Shown: positions 25,238 to 33,551 of the stretch, piece by piece
How the letters are laid out: each line of letters begins with the position of its first letter
Numbering within the stretch: the first letter of the stretch is position 1
NCBI RefSeq assembly: GCF_900182665.1
Contig: NZ_FXTL01000002.1
Span: 248,001-312,000, forward strand
Direction: 5' to 3'
Length of the DNA: 64,000 nucleotides
Origin: Propioniciclava tarda
GTDB lineage: Bacteria > Actinomycetota > Actinomycetes > Propionibacteriales > Propionibacteriaceae
Program-made: the position numbers and the translations under genes
The notes under the pieces: model-generated
What the model saw: only the letters and a program-made list of their open reading frames with translations
Databases searched by the model: none
What the model was told of the DNA's origin: nothing

Positions 25238-25660
25238 TCAGGGCGTGCCGAGCAAGGCGACGGACGCCTGCCCGCCCGCCTCCAGCTGGTTGACCCCGAT
25301 CAGGCTGAGGAACGTCGTCGGGACCACTCTCCGCGTCGACACCTGGATCGTTCCGCCCGTGACGACGACGCTGGCGGTGAGCCCGGGATGGGTCGCCACG
25401 ACGGACTGGGCCACGCGCTTGAGGTCAGCCGGATCAGGGGTGACGCCGGCGGCCCGCGCTACCGCGCCGGCGTCCGTCGCGGCCCGGGCGGCCTCCGTGG
25501 CGACCTGCTGGCACTCGCGGTCGGCGCTGGAGCGCCTGCCCCCGTCGATGACGAGTCCACCCATCAACAGCAGGGCCACGACAACGGTGGCGACGAACGC
25601 GGACAGCGAGGCGCCACGCTCGTCGCTTCGCCGCCGGATCGGCGGGCCGGGGTGGGCCAT
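25238..25660 (-). CDS. Tad-type (TadE/TadG-like) pilus-associated protein, orphan
   Basis: 140 residues. ERGASLSAFVATVVVALLLMGGLVIDGGRR is the standard Tad/TadG N-terminus (type-III-like signal and hydrophobic helix, about residues 15-42), followed by the helix with QQVATEAARAATDAG. Such proteins are pseudopilin-like parts of Flp/Tad pili or of the secretion cluster that actinobacteria keep beside a helicase gene. Here it stands alone, with no TadA, TadB or TadC nearby. ATG 25660 is chosen over the longer frame to 25732; CAGAAT lies 7 bases before it. Confidence 0.7.
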   Translation of the reverse strand: MAHPGPPIRRRSDERGASLSAFVATVVVALLLMGGLVIDGGRRSSADRECQQVATEAARAATDAGAVARAAGVTPDPADLKRVAQSVVATHPGLTASVVVTGGTIQVSTRRVVPTTFLSLIGVNQLEAGGQASVALLGTP

Positions 25661-25788
25661 GCGGGCGATTCTGCCAGGTGGGGCCGCGTCCCGCTCCTGG
25701 GACGCCCCCGCCTGTGGACAGGCGTCCCGCACTAGGCTGACCGGGCGGGGACATCCCGCCCGAACGAGACGCGAAAGGTCACCGACCC

Positions 25789-27018
25789 ATGGTCAAGAAA
25801 GTCGCCCTCCTCACCGCCGGCGGGTTCGCCCCTTGCCTGTCCACCGCCGTCGGGGCGCTCATCGAGCGCTACACCGAGGTCGCCCCCGACGTGGAGATCA
25901 TCGCCTACCGCAACGGCTACCAGGGCCTCCTGCAGGGGTCGTTCTACACGGTGACGCCGACGGTCCGCGACAAGGCGGCGCTGCTGGCCTTCTACGGCGG
26001 CTCGCCGATCGGCAACTCGCGGGTCAAGCTGACGAACGCCAAGGACCTGGTGAAGCGCGGGCTGGTTCCCGCGGGCGCCGATCCGCTTCAGGTGGCTGCC
26101 GATCGCCTGGTCGCCGACGGCGTCGACGTCCTGCACACCATCGGCGGCGACGACACCAACACCACGGCCGCCGACCTCGCGGCCTATCTCAAGAAGCACG
26201 ACTACGACCTCACGGTCGTGGGCCTGCCGAAGACCATCGACAACGACGTGATCCCGATCCGGCAGTCGCTGGGCGCCGACACCGCCGCCGAGCAGGGCGC
26301 GCTCTTCGCCAAGAATGTAATCGCCGAGCACAACTCAAATAGCCGGACGCTCATCGTCCACGAGGTCATGGGTCGCAACTGCGGCTGGCTGACCGCGGCC
26401 ACGGCCCGCCGGTACCACGACTGGGTGCTGGCTTCGGAGTGGCTGCCGGAGATCGGCCTGGACCAGAAGGCGTGGGATGTGCACGGCGTCTTCGTCCCCG
26501 AGGCCGTCATCGATCTGCAGGCCGAGGCCGAGCGCCTCCGCCACGTCATGGACGAGGTCGGCTGCGTGACGATCTTCCTGTCCGAGGGTGCCGGGGTCGA
26601 ATCCATCGTCGCCGAGTTGGAGGCCAAGGGCGAGACCGTAGCCCGGGACGCCTTCGGCCACATTCGCCTGGAGACCATCAACCCCGGCGCCTGGTTCGGC
26701 AAGCAGTTCGCCCACATGCTCGGCGCCAGCAAGACGCTTGTCCAGAAGTCCGGCTACTTCGCCCGCTCTGCGGCGTCCAACGACTTCGATCGCGAGCTGA
26801 TCACCGAGATGTGCCACCTCGCCGTGGACTCGGCTCTGGCTGGCGTGCCCGGCGTCATCGGCCACGACGAAGAGCGCGGCGACGAACTCCGAGCGATCGA
26901 GTTCGAGCGCATCAAGGGCGGCAAGCCGTTCGACATCACCCAGGACTGGTACCTCGAGCTGCTGGCCGGCATCGGGCAGCCCGCGCCGGTCGCGGCCGCG
27001 TTGCCTGAGCACCACTGA
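25789..27018 (+). CDS. pfp: Pyrophosphate-dependent 6-phosphofructokinase
   Basis: 409 residues. It reversibly phosphorylates fructose 6-phosphate with pyrophosphate instead of ATP. The phosphoryl-donor type is read from IGGDDTNTTA (Asp in place of the Gly used by ATP enzymes) and LPKTIDNDVIP (Lys in place of Gly). VHEVMGRNCGWLTAATA and the C-terminal region match the approximately 400-residue propionibacterial enzyme. The start is ATG 25789 after GAAAGG. It is convergent with gcvP, with a strong hairpin between them. The reaction saves ATP and can run in both glycolysis and gluconeogenesis. Confidence 0.93.
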   Translation: MVKKVALLTAGGFAPCLSTAVGALIERYTEVAPDVEIIAYRNGYQGLLQGSFYTVTPTVRDKAALLAFYGGSPIGNSRVKLTNAKDLVKRGLVPAGADPLQVAADRLVADGVDVLHTIGGDDTNTTAADLAAYLKKHDYDLTVVGLPKTIDNDVIPIRQSLGADTAAEQGALFAKNVIAEHNSNSRTLIVHEVMGRNCGWLTAATARRYHDWVLASEWLPEIGLDQKAWDVHGVFVPEAVIDLQAEAERLRHVMDEVGCVTIFLSEGAGVESIVAELEAKGETVARDAFGHIRLETINPGAWFGKQFAHMLGASKTLVQKSGYFARSAASNDFDRELITEMCHLAVDSALAGVPGVIGHDEERGDELRAIEFERIKGGKPFDITQDWYLELLAGIGQPAPVAAALPEHH

Positions 27019-27036
27019 CGGCCCCCGACCAAAGAC

Positions 27037-27069
27037 GGACGCCTCGCAGGCCAAGCCTGCGAGGCGTCC
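27037..27069. terminator. Strong bidirectional terminator hairpin between pfp and gcvP
   Basis: GGACGCCTCGCAGGC, loop CAA, then GCCTGCGAGGCGTCC: a perfect 15-bp stem between convergent genes. The outer ends are an inverted pair of the over-represented GGACGCC/GGCGTCC core. The right half is part of a 24-base exact repeat found again at 48943-48966. Confidence 0.8.
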
Positions 27070-27081
27070 GTCTGTTCGAGC

Positions 27082-29934
27082 TCAGTCCTCGTACGCCTCG
27101 GGCGGCGGGCAGGAGCAGATGAGGTTGCGGTCGCCGTGCGCGTTGTCGACGCGCCCGACGGCCGGCCAGTAGCGGTCCTGGGCGCCGAGGGCGATCAGGC
27201 CGCGCTTCTGCCCCGCCGGGAAGGCGGCCAGGGTCCGCGGGTAGGGATGCGTCCAGGCATCGGCCACGCACTGCTCCAGCGTGTGCGGGGCGTTGTGCAG
27301 CGGGTTGTCGTCGGCCGGCCACGTCCCGGACGCGACGGCCTCCGCCTCGTCCGCGATCGCCACCATGGCGTCCGCGAAGCGATCGAGTTCCGTCAGGGAC
27401 TCCGACTCAGTCGGCTCGACCATGAGCGTGCCGGCCACCGGGAAGCTCATCGTCGGCGCGTGGAAGCCGTAGTCGATCAGCCGCTTGGCGACGTCGTCCA
27501 CGGTGACTCCCGTGGCCTTCGTCATGGGCCGCAGATCGAGGATGCATTCGTGGGCGACGAGGCCGCTCTCGGCGGTGTACAGGATCGGATAGCGGTCCTT
27601 GAGGCGCGCCACCAGATAGTTGGCGTTGAGCACGGCCGTCTGCGAGGCCGCCTTCAGGCCGGCAGCGCCCATCATCGCGATGAAGGCCCAGGTGATCGGC
27701 AGCACGCCCGCGGAGCCAAAGGGCGCGGATGAGACCGGCCCATACGACGTCGCCGGGCCGGCGTCCGACCGCAGGGGGTGGGAGGGCAGGAACGGCGCGA
27801 GGTGCTCACGGACCGCCACCGGGCCGACGCCGGGCCCGCCGCCGCCGTGCGGGATGGCGAACGTCTTGTGCAGGTTCAGGTGGCTCACGTCGGCCCCGAA
27901 CTTGCCGGGCTGGGAGAGGCCCATCTGGGCGTTCAGGTTCGCCCCGTCGACGTAGACCTGGCCGCCAGCCTCGTGGACCAGGGCGCACACCTCGGTGATC
28001 TGCTCCTCGAAGACGCCGTGCGTCGACGGGTAGGTAACCATGATCACGGAGAGCCGGTCGGCGTGCGCGGCGATCTTGGCGCGGAGGTCGGTCATGTCGA
28101 CCGAGCCATCCGGAGCCGTCCCGACCACCACGACCTTCATGCCGGCCATCGCTGCGGACGCCGCATTGGTGCCGTGAGCGGACGCGGGGATCAGGCAGAC
28201 ATCACGGGCCGCGTCCCCACGGGAGAGGTGGTAGGACCGGACCGCCATCAGGCCGGCGAACTCACCCTGGCTACCGGCGTTGGGCTGCAGGCTCACCCTG
28301 TCGTAGCCGGTGACCGCCGACAGCCAGCGCTCGAGGTCGTCGATCAGCTGGGCGTAGCCCACGGCGTCCGAGGCGGGAACGAACGGATGCAGATTGGCGA
28401 AACCCGGGTAGCTGATGGGCTCCATGGACGCCGCCGGGTTGAGCTTCATCGTGCAGGAGCCGAGCGGGATCATCCCGCGGTCCAGCCCGAAGTCGCGGTC
28501 GGCGAGCGAGCGCAGGTACCGCATCATCTCGGTCTCGGAGGTGTAGGTGTTGAACACCGGATGGGTGAGGTAGGAGCTCGTCCGCAGGTCCTGACCCAGA
28601 CCGCCCCAGACGGCGTCGGTGTCCCAGACGCCCCCGAACGCGGCGACCACGGCGTGCAGGTCGGACGCCGTCGTGTCCTCCCCCACGCTGATGCCGACGC
28701 GGTCCTCGTCGACCAGACGCAGGTGGACCCCGGACGCGCGCGCCGCGGCCACGACGTCGCGAGCGCGGCCGGGAGCGCTGACGGTGAGCGTGTCGAAGAA
28801 CGCCTCGTGCTCGGGCGGCGTCCCGTGGGCCGCGAGATTCGCCGCGAGCCGACGCGTCCGGTCGTGGATGTCTTGGGCGATCGCCTTGAGTCCCTGCGGC
28901 CCGTGGTAGACGGCGTACATGGACGCCGCGACGGCCAGCAGCACCTGCGCGGTGCAGATGTTGGATGTCGCCTTCTCGCGGCGGATGTGCTGCTCGCGCG
29001 TCTGCAGCGCGAGGCGCAGGGCGGGCGCGCCGTGCGGGTCGACGGACAGGCCGACGAGGCGTCCCGGCATCTGCCGTTCCAGGCCCTCGCGCACGGCGAT
29101 GTAGCCGGCATGCGGGCCGCCGAAGAACAGGGGCACGCCGAAGCGCTGGGTCGTCCCCACGGCGACGTCGGCACCCCATTCGGCGGGCGGCGTGAGCAGG
29201 GTCAGGGCCAGGAGGTCTGCCGCGGCGATGACGGTGGTGCCGTTCTCGTGGGCCTTGGCCGCGATGAGTTCGAGCTCGTCAAGGCGACGGACGCGACCGT
29301 CGGCGTCCGGGGTCTGCACGACGACAGCGAAAGCGTCATGACGTTGCAGGCCCTCGACCAGGTCTGCTGCCTCGACGACGTCGTAGCCCAGGGCCAACGC
29401 TCGCGTCCGGACGACGGCGGCGCTCTGCGGCAGCAGGCCGGCATCGAGCAAGACGACCGAGCCCTTGCGCGTCGTGCGCCGCGCCAACGCGACCGCCTCG
29501 GCCACGGCGGTGCCCTCGTCCAGCAGGCTCGCCCCGGACGACGGCAGGCCCGTCAGGTCGGCGACCATCGTCTGGAAGTTCAGCAGCGCCTCCAGGCGGC
29601 CCTGGCTGATCTCGGGCTGATACGGGGTGTAGGCCGTGTACCAGCCCGGGTTCTCCAGCACGTTGCGGCGGATCACAGCGGGCGTGATCGTGCCGTAGTA
29701 GCCCAGGCCGATCATGGCGCGGCCAGGGGTGTTAGCGGCGGCCAAGCCGGAGAGGCGAGCCTGCGCCTCGGCCTCGGTCAGAGCCTCGGGAAGGTCGAGC
29801 GCCCGGTCCATGAGGATCGTGGCGGGCACCACCGCGGACGCCAGCGCGTCGAGATCGTCGTACCCGACGGCGTCCAGCATGTGCCGGCGGTCTTCTCCGA
29901 TGACGCCTAGGTGGCGATCAACGAACACGTCCAT
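27082..29934 (-). CDS. gcvP: Glycine dehydrogenase (decarboxylating), P-protein
   Basis: A 950-residue PLP enzyme of the glycine cleavage system; it decarboxylates glycine and loads the aminomethyl group on lipoyl-GcvH. Both halves of the fused P-protein are present: [24 protein letters not shown] and LLDEGTA in the first, and the PLP-lysine motif [18 protein letters not shown] in the second. ATG 29934 is chosen because GGGAG lies 7 bases upstream and the conserved FVDRHLG follows; the extra 18 codons upstream are not conserved. A TAGATT -10-like box is at 29987-29992. I see no glycine riboswitch in the 112-base leader. Confidence 0.95.
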   Translation of the reverse strand: MDVFVDRHLGVIGEDRRHMLDAVGYDDLDALASAVVPATILMDRALDLPEALTEAEAQARLSGLAAANTPGRAMIGLGYYGTITPAVIRRNVLENPGWYTAYTPYQPEISQGRLEALLNFQTMVADLTGLPSSGASLLDEGTAVAEAVALARRTTRKGSVVLLDAGLLPQSAAVVRTRALALGYDVVEAADLVEGLQRHDAFAVVVQTPDADGRVRRLDELELIAAKAHENGTTVIAAADLLALTLLTPPAEWGADVAVGTTQRFGVPLFFGGPHAGYIAVREGLERQMPGRLVGLSVDPHGAPALRLALQTREQHIRREKATSNICTAQVLLAVAASMYAVYHGPQGLKAIAQDIHDRTRRLAANLAAHGTPPEHEAFFDTLTVSAPGRARDVVAAARASGVHLRLVDEDRVGISVGEDTTASDLHAVVAAFGGVWDTDAVWGGLGQDLRTSSYLTHPVFNTYTSETEMMRYLRSLADRDFGLDRGMIPLGSCTMKLNPAASMEPISYPGFANLHPFVPASDAVGYAQLIDDLERWLSAVTGYDRVSLQPNAGSQGEFAGLMAVRSYHLSRGDAARDVCLIPASAHGTNAASAAMAGMKVVVVGTAPDGSVDMTDLRAKIAAHADRLSVIMVTYPSTHGVFEEQITEVCALVHEAGGQVYVDGANLNAQMGLSQPGKFGADVSHLNLHKTFAIPHGGGGPGVGPVAVREHLAPFLPSHPLRSDAGPATSYGPVSSAPFGSAGVLPITWAFIAMMGAAGLKAASQTAVLNANYLVARLKDRYPILYTAESGLVAHECILDLRPMTKATGVTVDDVAKRLIDYGFHAPTMSFPVAGTLMVEPTESESLTELDRFADAMVAIADEAEAVASGTWPADDNPLHNAPHTLEQCVADAWTHPYPRTLAAFPAGQKRGLIALGAQDRYWPAVGRVDNAHGDRNLICSCPPPEAYED

Positions 29935-29986
29935 GATGAGGCTCCCAGCGGCTGCGCCCCGGCCATCGGGGCGGCGCCACCTGGAC

Positions 29987-29992
29987 AATCTA
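29987..29992 (-). promoter_or_regulatory. Candidate -10 box of gcvP
   Basis: TAGATT on the minus strand, about 52 bases before the gcvP start. A -35 element is not convincing. Confidence 0.35.
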
Positions 29993-30046
29993 TCGAGTCA
30001 GGCCCCGATTGGAGCCGCCCGGACGGGGTGGCGAGGGCCCCTCAAC

Positions 30047-30634
30047 TTAACCGGCGTGCCGCGCCTGACGGCGCAGCGCCAGCTCGTCACCCATCGTGGA
30101 CGAGGCGTCCAGCCCCGCGTCGACCGAGACGTCGGCCCGCTCGGTGGGCAGCTCGGCGAGGGTGCCCTCCAGCTCGTGCCAGACCCCACCGAGGGCGATG
30201 CCGAAGACGCCTTGGCCACCCTGCACCAGGTCGATGATCTCGTCGTTGGACACGCACTCGTAGACCGAGATGCCATCGCTCATCAGCGTGACCTGGGTCA
30301 GATCGCGGACGCCGCGGGCGCGCAGGTGCTCGATGGCGGTGCGGATCTGCTGCAGGGAGATCCCCGCGTCCAGCAGGCGCTTGACGACCTTGAGCATCAG
30401 GATGTCGCGGAAGCTGTAGAGCCGCTGCGTTCCGGAGCCGCCGGCGGGGCGGATCTCGGGAACGACGAGGTCGGTGCGCGCCCAGTAGTCGAGCTGGCGG
30501 TAGGTGATGCCGGCGGCGTTGCACGCCACGGGGCCGCGGAAGCCGAGGTCCTCGGGCAGCGGAGAGAAGTCCCCCTCGAAGAGTGCGTCCTGCACCTGAG
30601 CCGGGACCGGGCGCTGCGTCGCTTGGGCGTTCAC
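30047..30634 (-). CDS. MerR-family regulator, Rv1830/ResR type
   Basis: A 195-residue DNA-binding protein. The winged helix (about 30-100) reads GPVACNAAGITYRQLDYWARTDLVVPEIRPA with GSGTQRLYSFRDILMLKVVKRLLDAGISLQQI following in full-length register. The C-terminal half lacks the metal Cys of classical MerR proteins. In mycobacteria the homologue next to gcvB affects cell growth and division and drug resilience. It is the first of a gcvP-MerR-nuclease-MerR-garA-gcvH order conserved with Mycobacterium. The GTG start at 30634 has GAGG 5 bases upstream. Confidence 0.85.
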   Translation of the reverse strand: MNAQATQRPVPAQVQDALFEGDFSPLPEDLGFRGPVACNAAGITYRQLDYWARTDLVVPEIRPAGGSGTQRLYSFRDILMLKVVKRLLDAGISLQQIRTAIEHLRARGVRDLTQVTLMSDGISVYECVSNDEIIDLVQGGQGVFGIALGGVWHELEGTLAELPTERADVSVDAGLDASSTMGDELALRRQARHAG

Positions 30635-30766
30635 GGGGGCCTCATTCGTCGTCGTTGGGCTGACTCTACGGCCCGTACGCTAACCATGCATCACCACCGC
30701 AGGGCTCGACACGCCGCCGCTGCGCGAGCATCGGGTCGCGAAGTCTGAAGCAGATCTGGAGGGTTG

Positions 30767-31261
30767 CTAGGACCGCTCGTCGAAGTCGTCAGCGTTGACG
30801 TTGGCCAGGAAGGCCCGAAACTGCTCGACCTCGTCCGCCGTGGACTCAGGCCACTCGTCACCGGCGGCCAGCTGTGCCTGGGTCACGCCGGCGTCCGCCA
30901 TCACCTCGTCCGCGACGAACATCGGGGCTCCGCACCGAAGCGCGAGCGCGACCCCGTCCGAGGCGCGGCACGTGACGGTCATGCCGTTGATGCTCAGCTC
31001 GGCGTGAAAGATCCCGTCGGCGGCCGAGGTGATGTTCAGGCGTTCGATGAGGGCTCCCTGGCTGGCCAGGGCCTCGACCAGCAGGTCGTGCGTCGACGGG
31101 TAATCGACCGATTCGGGTTCGAGCGCGGACAGGATCGCCGCGCCCGCGGCTGCGCTGATCCAGATGGCCAACTGCCGCTCCCCGTCGAGCTCTTTCAGCA
31201 CCAGGACCGGTGAGACCGCGTGGTCCGTCACCCGGACGTCGCCGAAGAGCAGCTGGATCAT
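30767..31261 (-). CDS. Bifunctional nuclease family protein (DUF151)
   Basis: A 164-residue homologue of Rv1829. The DUF151 core VLVLKELDGERQLAIWISAAAGAAILSAL and PSTHDLLVEAL, with GIFHAELSI and RASDGVALALR, is complete. Related plant and archaeal proteins act as RNase/DNase; the bacterial role is not settled. ATG 31261 begins MIQLLFGDVRVT and follows the MerR stop by 7 bases, so it belongs to the garA-MerR-nuclease operon. The longer frame to 31360 only overlaps the preceding gene. Confidence 0.85.
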   Translation of the reverse strand: MIQLLFGDVRVTDHAVSPVLVLKELDGERQLAIWISAAAGAAILSALEPESVDYPSTHDLLVEALASQGALIERLNITSAADGIFHAELSINGMTVTCRASDGVALALRCGAPMFVADEVMADAGVTQAQLAAGDEWPESTADEVEQFRAFLANVNADDFDERS

Positions 31262-31268
31262 GGCGGCC

Positions 31269-31970
31269 TCAGTGGGAAATCGACTGCCGCAGGATCGCGG
31301 CGTGGACGTGCATGACGAGTTGCATGATGTCGGACGCCGCCTGGCGCGATGCCTGGCCACGTCGGGCGCCGGTGTTCACGGCCTGGTCGATCAGGCCGAC
31401 CTCACGCTCGACGGCCTGCTTGATCGCGCGCAGGTGTCGGGCGTCCATGCCGTAGCCCGCGAGCTTCCGGGCCGCCACGGCCACCATGAGCGCGTCGCGG
31501 CCGTAGAAAATCGTCCCCCGGCGGGGCACCACGAGGGCGTGCCGCTCCAGCTCGACCAACGCCGCGTCCGACAGGCCGCTCAGCCGCAGCAGGTCGCGGC
31601 GCGTCACGTGGATCGGACGCTTCCCGGGGTTCGGCCCGGACGCCAGCGTCGGGCCCGTCGTCACCGGAGCCGGCGTGAGGTCGGGCTCCGGGACCGGCGT
31701 TTCCAGGCTCGGCGGGTCCAGGCCCTGATCGATGAGGTCCAGATGCTCGCGGATCACCTTCAACGGCAGGTAATGGTTCTTCTGCACGTCGAGGATGTAG
31801 CGCAGCCTCTTGATGTCCGCCTCGGAGTAGCGGCGGTACCCGGATGGCGCCCGTTCCGGCGACAGCAGTCCCTCGGTCTCGAGGAACCTGATCTTCGAGA
31901 TCGAGATGTCAGGGAACTCGTCGACCAGGATCTTCAGGACCTGGCCGATGCTGCGCCGATCCGGGGGCAT
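31269..31970 (-). CDS. ftsR: MerR-family regulator, FtsR/Rv1828 type
   Basis: 233 residues. The N-terminal MerR winged helix (about 8-75) reads SIGQVLKILVDEFPDISISKIRFLE and GLLSPERAPSGYRRYSEADIKRL, characteristic of Rv1828 and Corynebacterium FtsR, an activator of ftsZ. A Pro-rich linker (about 85-115) joins a second domain (about 118-225) with RRDLLRLSGLSDAALVELE. The ATG follows the garA stop codon directly, with no spacer. Assignment to FtsR rests on sequence type and conserved gene order. Confidence 0.85.
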   Translation of the reverse strand: MPPDRRSIGQVLKILVDEFPDISISKIRFLETEGLLSPERAPSGYRRYSEADIKRLRYILDVQKNHYLPLKVIREHLDLIDQGLDPPSLETPVPEPDLTPAPVTTGPTLASGPNPGKRPIHVTRRDLLRLSGLSDAALVELERHALVVPRRGTIFYGRDALMVAVAARKLAGYGMDARHLRAIKQAVEREVGLIDQAVNTGARRGQASRQAASDIMQLVMHVHAAILRQSISH

Positions 31971-32456
31971 TTAGTCCTGCCCGGCCGGGTCCACCAGATA
32001 GAGCATGCGGAACTTGCCGATCTGGACCTCGTCACCCCGCTTGAGCGGGCTGTCCCCCTCGATGAGCGATCGGTTGACGTAGGTGCCGTTGAGGCTGTTC
32101 AGATCGGTGATCCAGCTGTGCCCCGCCCGGTTCGTGAGCTTGGCGTGATGCCTTGAGACCGTGACGTCGTCCAAGAAGATGTCGCATTGAGGGTGCCGCC
32201 CGGCGGTCACCGTGTCGGTGTCGAGAACGAACTTGGTGCCCTCGTTCGGGCCCCGGACGACGAGCAGCAGCCCCACCCCGCGCGGGATGTCGGCCAGAGC
32301 CTCCAACTGCGCCTCGGTGAGCTCGACCTGGTCCTCGCTCGGAATCGCGGGGATCACGCGCGTCGTGTCGCCGCTGTGACTCTTGAGAGCGGCGCCGCAG
32401 TTGCTGCAGAAGTTGACGGTGTCGGGTAGCTGCTGGCCGCATTCGGGGCAGGTCAT
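31971..32456 (-). CDS. garA: FHA-domain regulator GarA/OdhI with an N-terminal zinc ribbon
   Basis: 161 residues. The C-terminal FHA domain (about 58-155) shows AGRHPQCDIFLDDVTVSRHHAKL and NSLNGTYVN, the phosphothreonine-binding face. A DTTRV stretch near residue 31 matches the threonine pair phosphorylated by Ser/Thr kinases in GarA (ETTSV). Unphosphorylated GarA inhibits 2-oxoglutarate dehydrogenase and adjusts glutamate enzymes. Mycobacterial GarA lacks the zinc-ribbon start seen here (CPECGQQLP...FCSNCG, residues 3-20). AAAGGGA precedes ATG 32456. It lies between gcvH and the FtsR-type regulator, as in Mycobacterium. Confidence 0.88.
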   Translation of the reverse strand: MTCPECGQQLPDTVNFCSNCGAALKSHSGDTTRVIPAIPSEDQVELTEAQLEALADIPRGVGLLLVVRGPNEGTKFVLDTDTVTAGRHPQCDIFLDDVTVSRHHAKLTNRAGHSWITDLNSLNGTYVNRSLIEGDSPLKRGDEVQIGKFRMLYLVDPAGQD

Positions 32457-32525
32457 CGAGTCCCTTTCTGAGCGTGGACCCGGGGGGACCCCGGGGTTCG
32501 CTAACACTAACCTAGCCGCGGGCGC

Positions 32526-32909
32526 TCAGCTCTCGCCGACCAGCGCCGCGTAGCCTTCGGCGTCCAGGAGATCGTCGAGCTCCGCGGTATCGGACATCTC
32601 CACCTCGAACATCCAGCCGTCACCGTAGGGGTCGGCATTGATGGTCTCGGGCGCGCCGTCCAGCAACGGGTTGACGGCCGTCACGACGCCGGAGACGGGC
32701 GCGAAGACGTCGGACACGCTCTTGGTCGACTCGATCTCGGCGCAGCTGTCGTCCAGGGCGACTTCCTCGCCGACCTGAGGCAGGGAGACGTAGACCACGT
32801 CACCGAGTGCCTCTGCGGCAAAGGCGGTGATGCCGACGCGCACCGTGCCGCCATTACCGGCGCGGAGCCACTCGTGCTTGTCGGTGTAGCGCAGATCCTC
32901 GGGGAACAT
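32526..32909 (-). CDS. gcvH: Glycine cleavage system H protein
   Basis: A 127-residue lipoyl carrier that shuttles the aminomethyl group among the P, T and L proteins. RYTDKHEWL at the start, GITAFAAEALGDVVYVSLP, and the lipoylation motif ESTKSVSDVFAPVSG (Lys near residue 63) are standard. GAGGAGG lies 5 bases before the ATG. It heads the run gcvH-garA-ftsR-nuclease; gcvP is in the same orientation further on. GcvT is not in this window. Confidence 0.95.
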   Translation of the reverse strand: MFPEDLRYTDKHEWLRAGNGGTVRVGITAFAAEALGDVVYVSLPQVGEEVALDDSCAEIESTKSVSDVFAPVSGVVTAVNPLLDGAPETINADPYGDGWMFEVEMSDTAELDDLLDAEGYAALVGES

Positions 32910-33007
32910 GGAGCCTCCTCATTTCGTCAAAGCCCTGGGACGGCTGTCAGCCTAGTCGCTTCCCTGGCCGCGGGGATGAGGTTGCCGACCACTCAAACGG
33001 TGGACGC

Positions 33008-33550
33008 CTAGAGCTGGCTCCACGCGTCGGCGAGCAGCCGCCGGGTCTGTTCCAACAGCTGCGGCAAGGCCTTGGTCTGGGCCACCACCGGCAAGAAGTT
33101 GGAGTCCCCCGCCCACCTCGGAACGAGGTGCTGGTGCAGGTGGGCGGCGATCCCCGCGCCTGCAACCTCACCTTGGTTCATCCCGACATTGAACCCAGCC
33201 GGACGCGACACCGCGCGAATCACGTCCATGGCCCGCTTGGTGATCTCACCGAACTCGGCCCGCTCGCCCTCGGTCAGCTCGGTGTAGTCCGCCACGTGGC
33301 GATACGGGCAGACCAGCACGTGCCCCGGGTTGTACGGGAACAGGTTCATGACCACATAGGACGCTTCGCCCCGAAAGACGACGAGACCGTCGGCGTCCGA
33401 CTGGTGCGGGGCGCGGCAGAAGGGGCACTCCCCCTCGGACGCGTCCGCAGGCTTCGCCTCGCCGCCGATGTAGACCATGCGGTGGGGCGTCCACAGGCGC
33501 TGGAAGGCGTCCGGGACCCCGGCGAAACCAGCGGACGCCTCGGCGTCCAT
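33008..33550 (-). CDS. HIT-family Ap4A phosphorylase
   Basis: A 180-residue histidine-triad protein like Rv2613c, which phosphorolyses diadenosine tetraphosphate. The HIT motif is HLHQHLVPRW (near residue 138), preceded by NLFPYNPGHVLVCPYRHV and the FNVGMNQG strand. A CPFC pair near residue 42 belongs to a zinc site with downstream His. The N-terminal LWTPHRMVYI is typical of this actinobacterial group. It starts 1 base after the thrS stop, and thrS-HIT adjacency is conserved; the two make functional sense because aminoacyl-tRNA synthetases produce Ap4A. Confidence 0.9.
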   Translation of the reverse strand: MDAEASAGFAGVPDAFQRLWTPHRMVYIGGEAKPADASEGECPFCRAPHQSDADGLVVFRGEASYVVMNLFPYNPGHVLVCPYRHVADYTELTEGERAEFGEITKRAMDVIRAVSRPAGFNVGMNQGEVAGAGIAAHLHQHLVPRWAGDSNFLPVVAQTKALPQLLEQTRRLLADAWSQL

Positions 33551-33551
33551 G

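Noticed and set aside
29935-30046. Glycine riboswitch before gcvP
   Set aside because: The leader is short and I found neither the conserved glycine aptamer cores nor a tandem arrangement.
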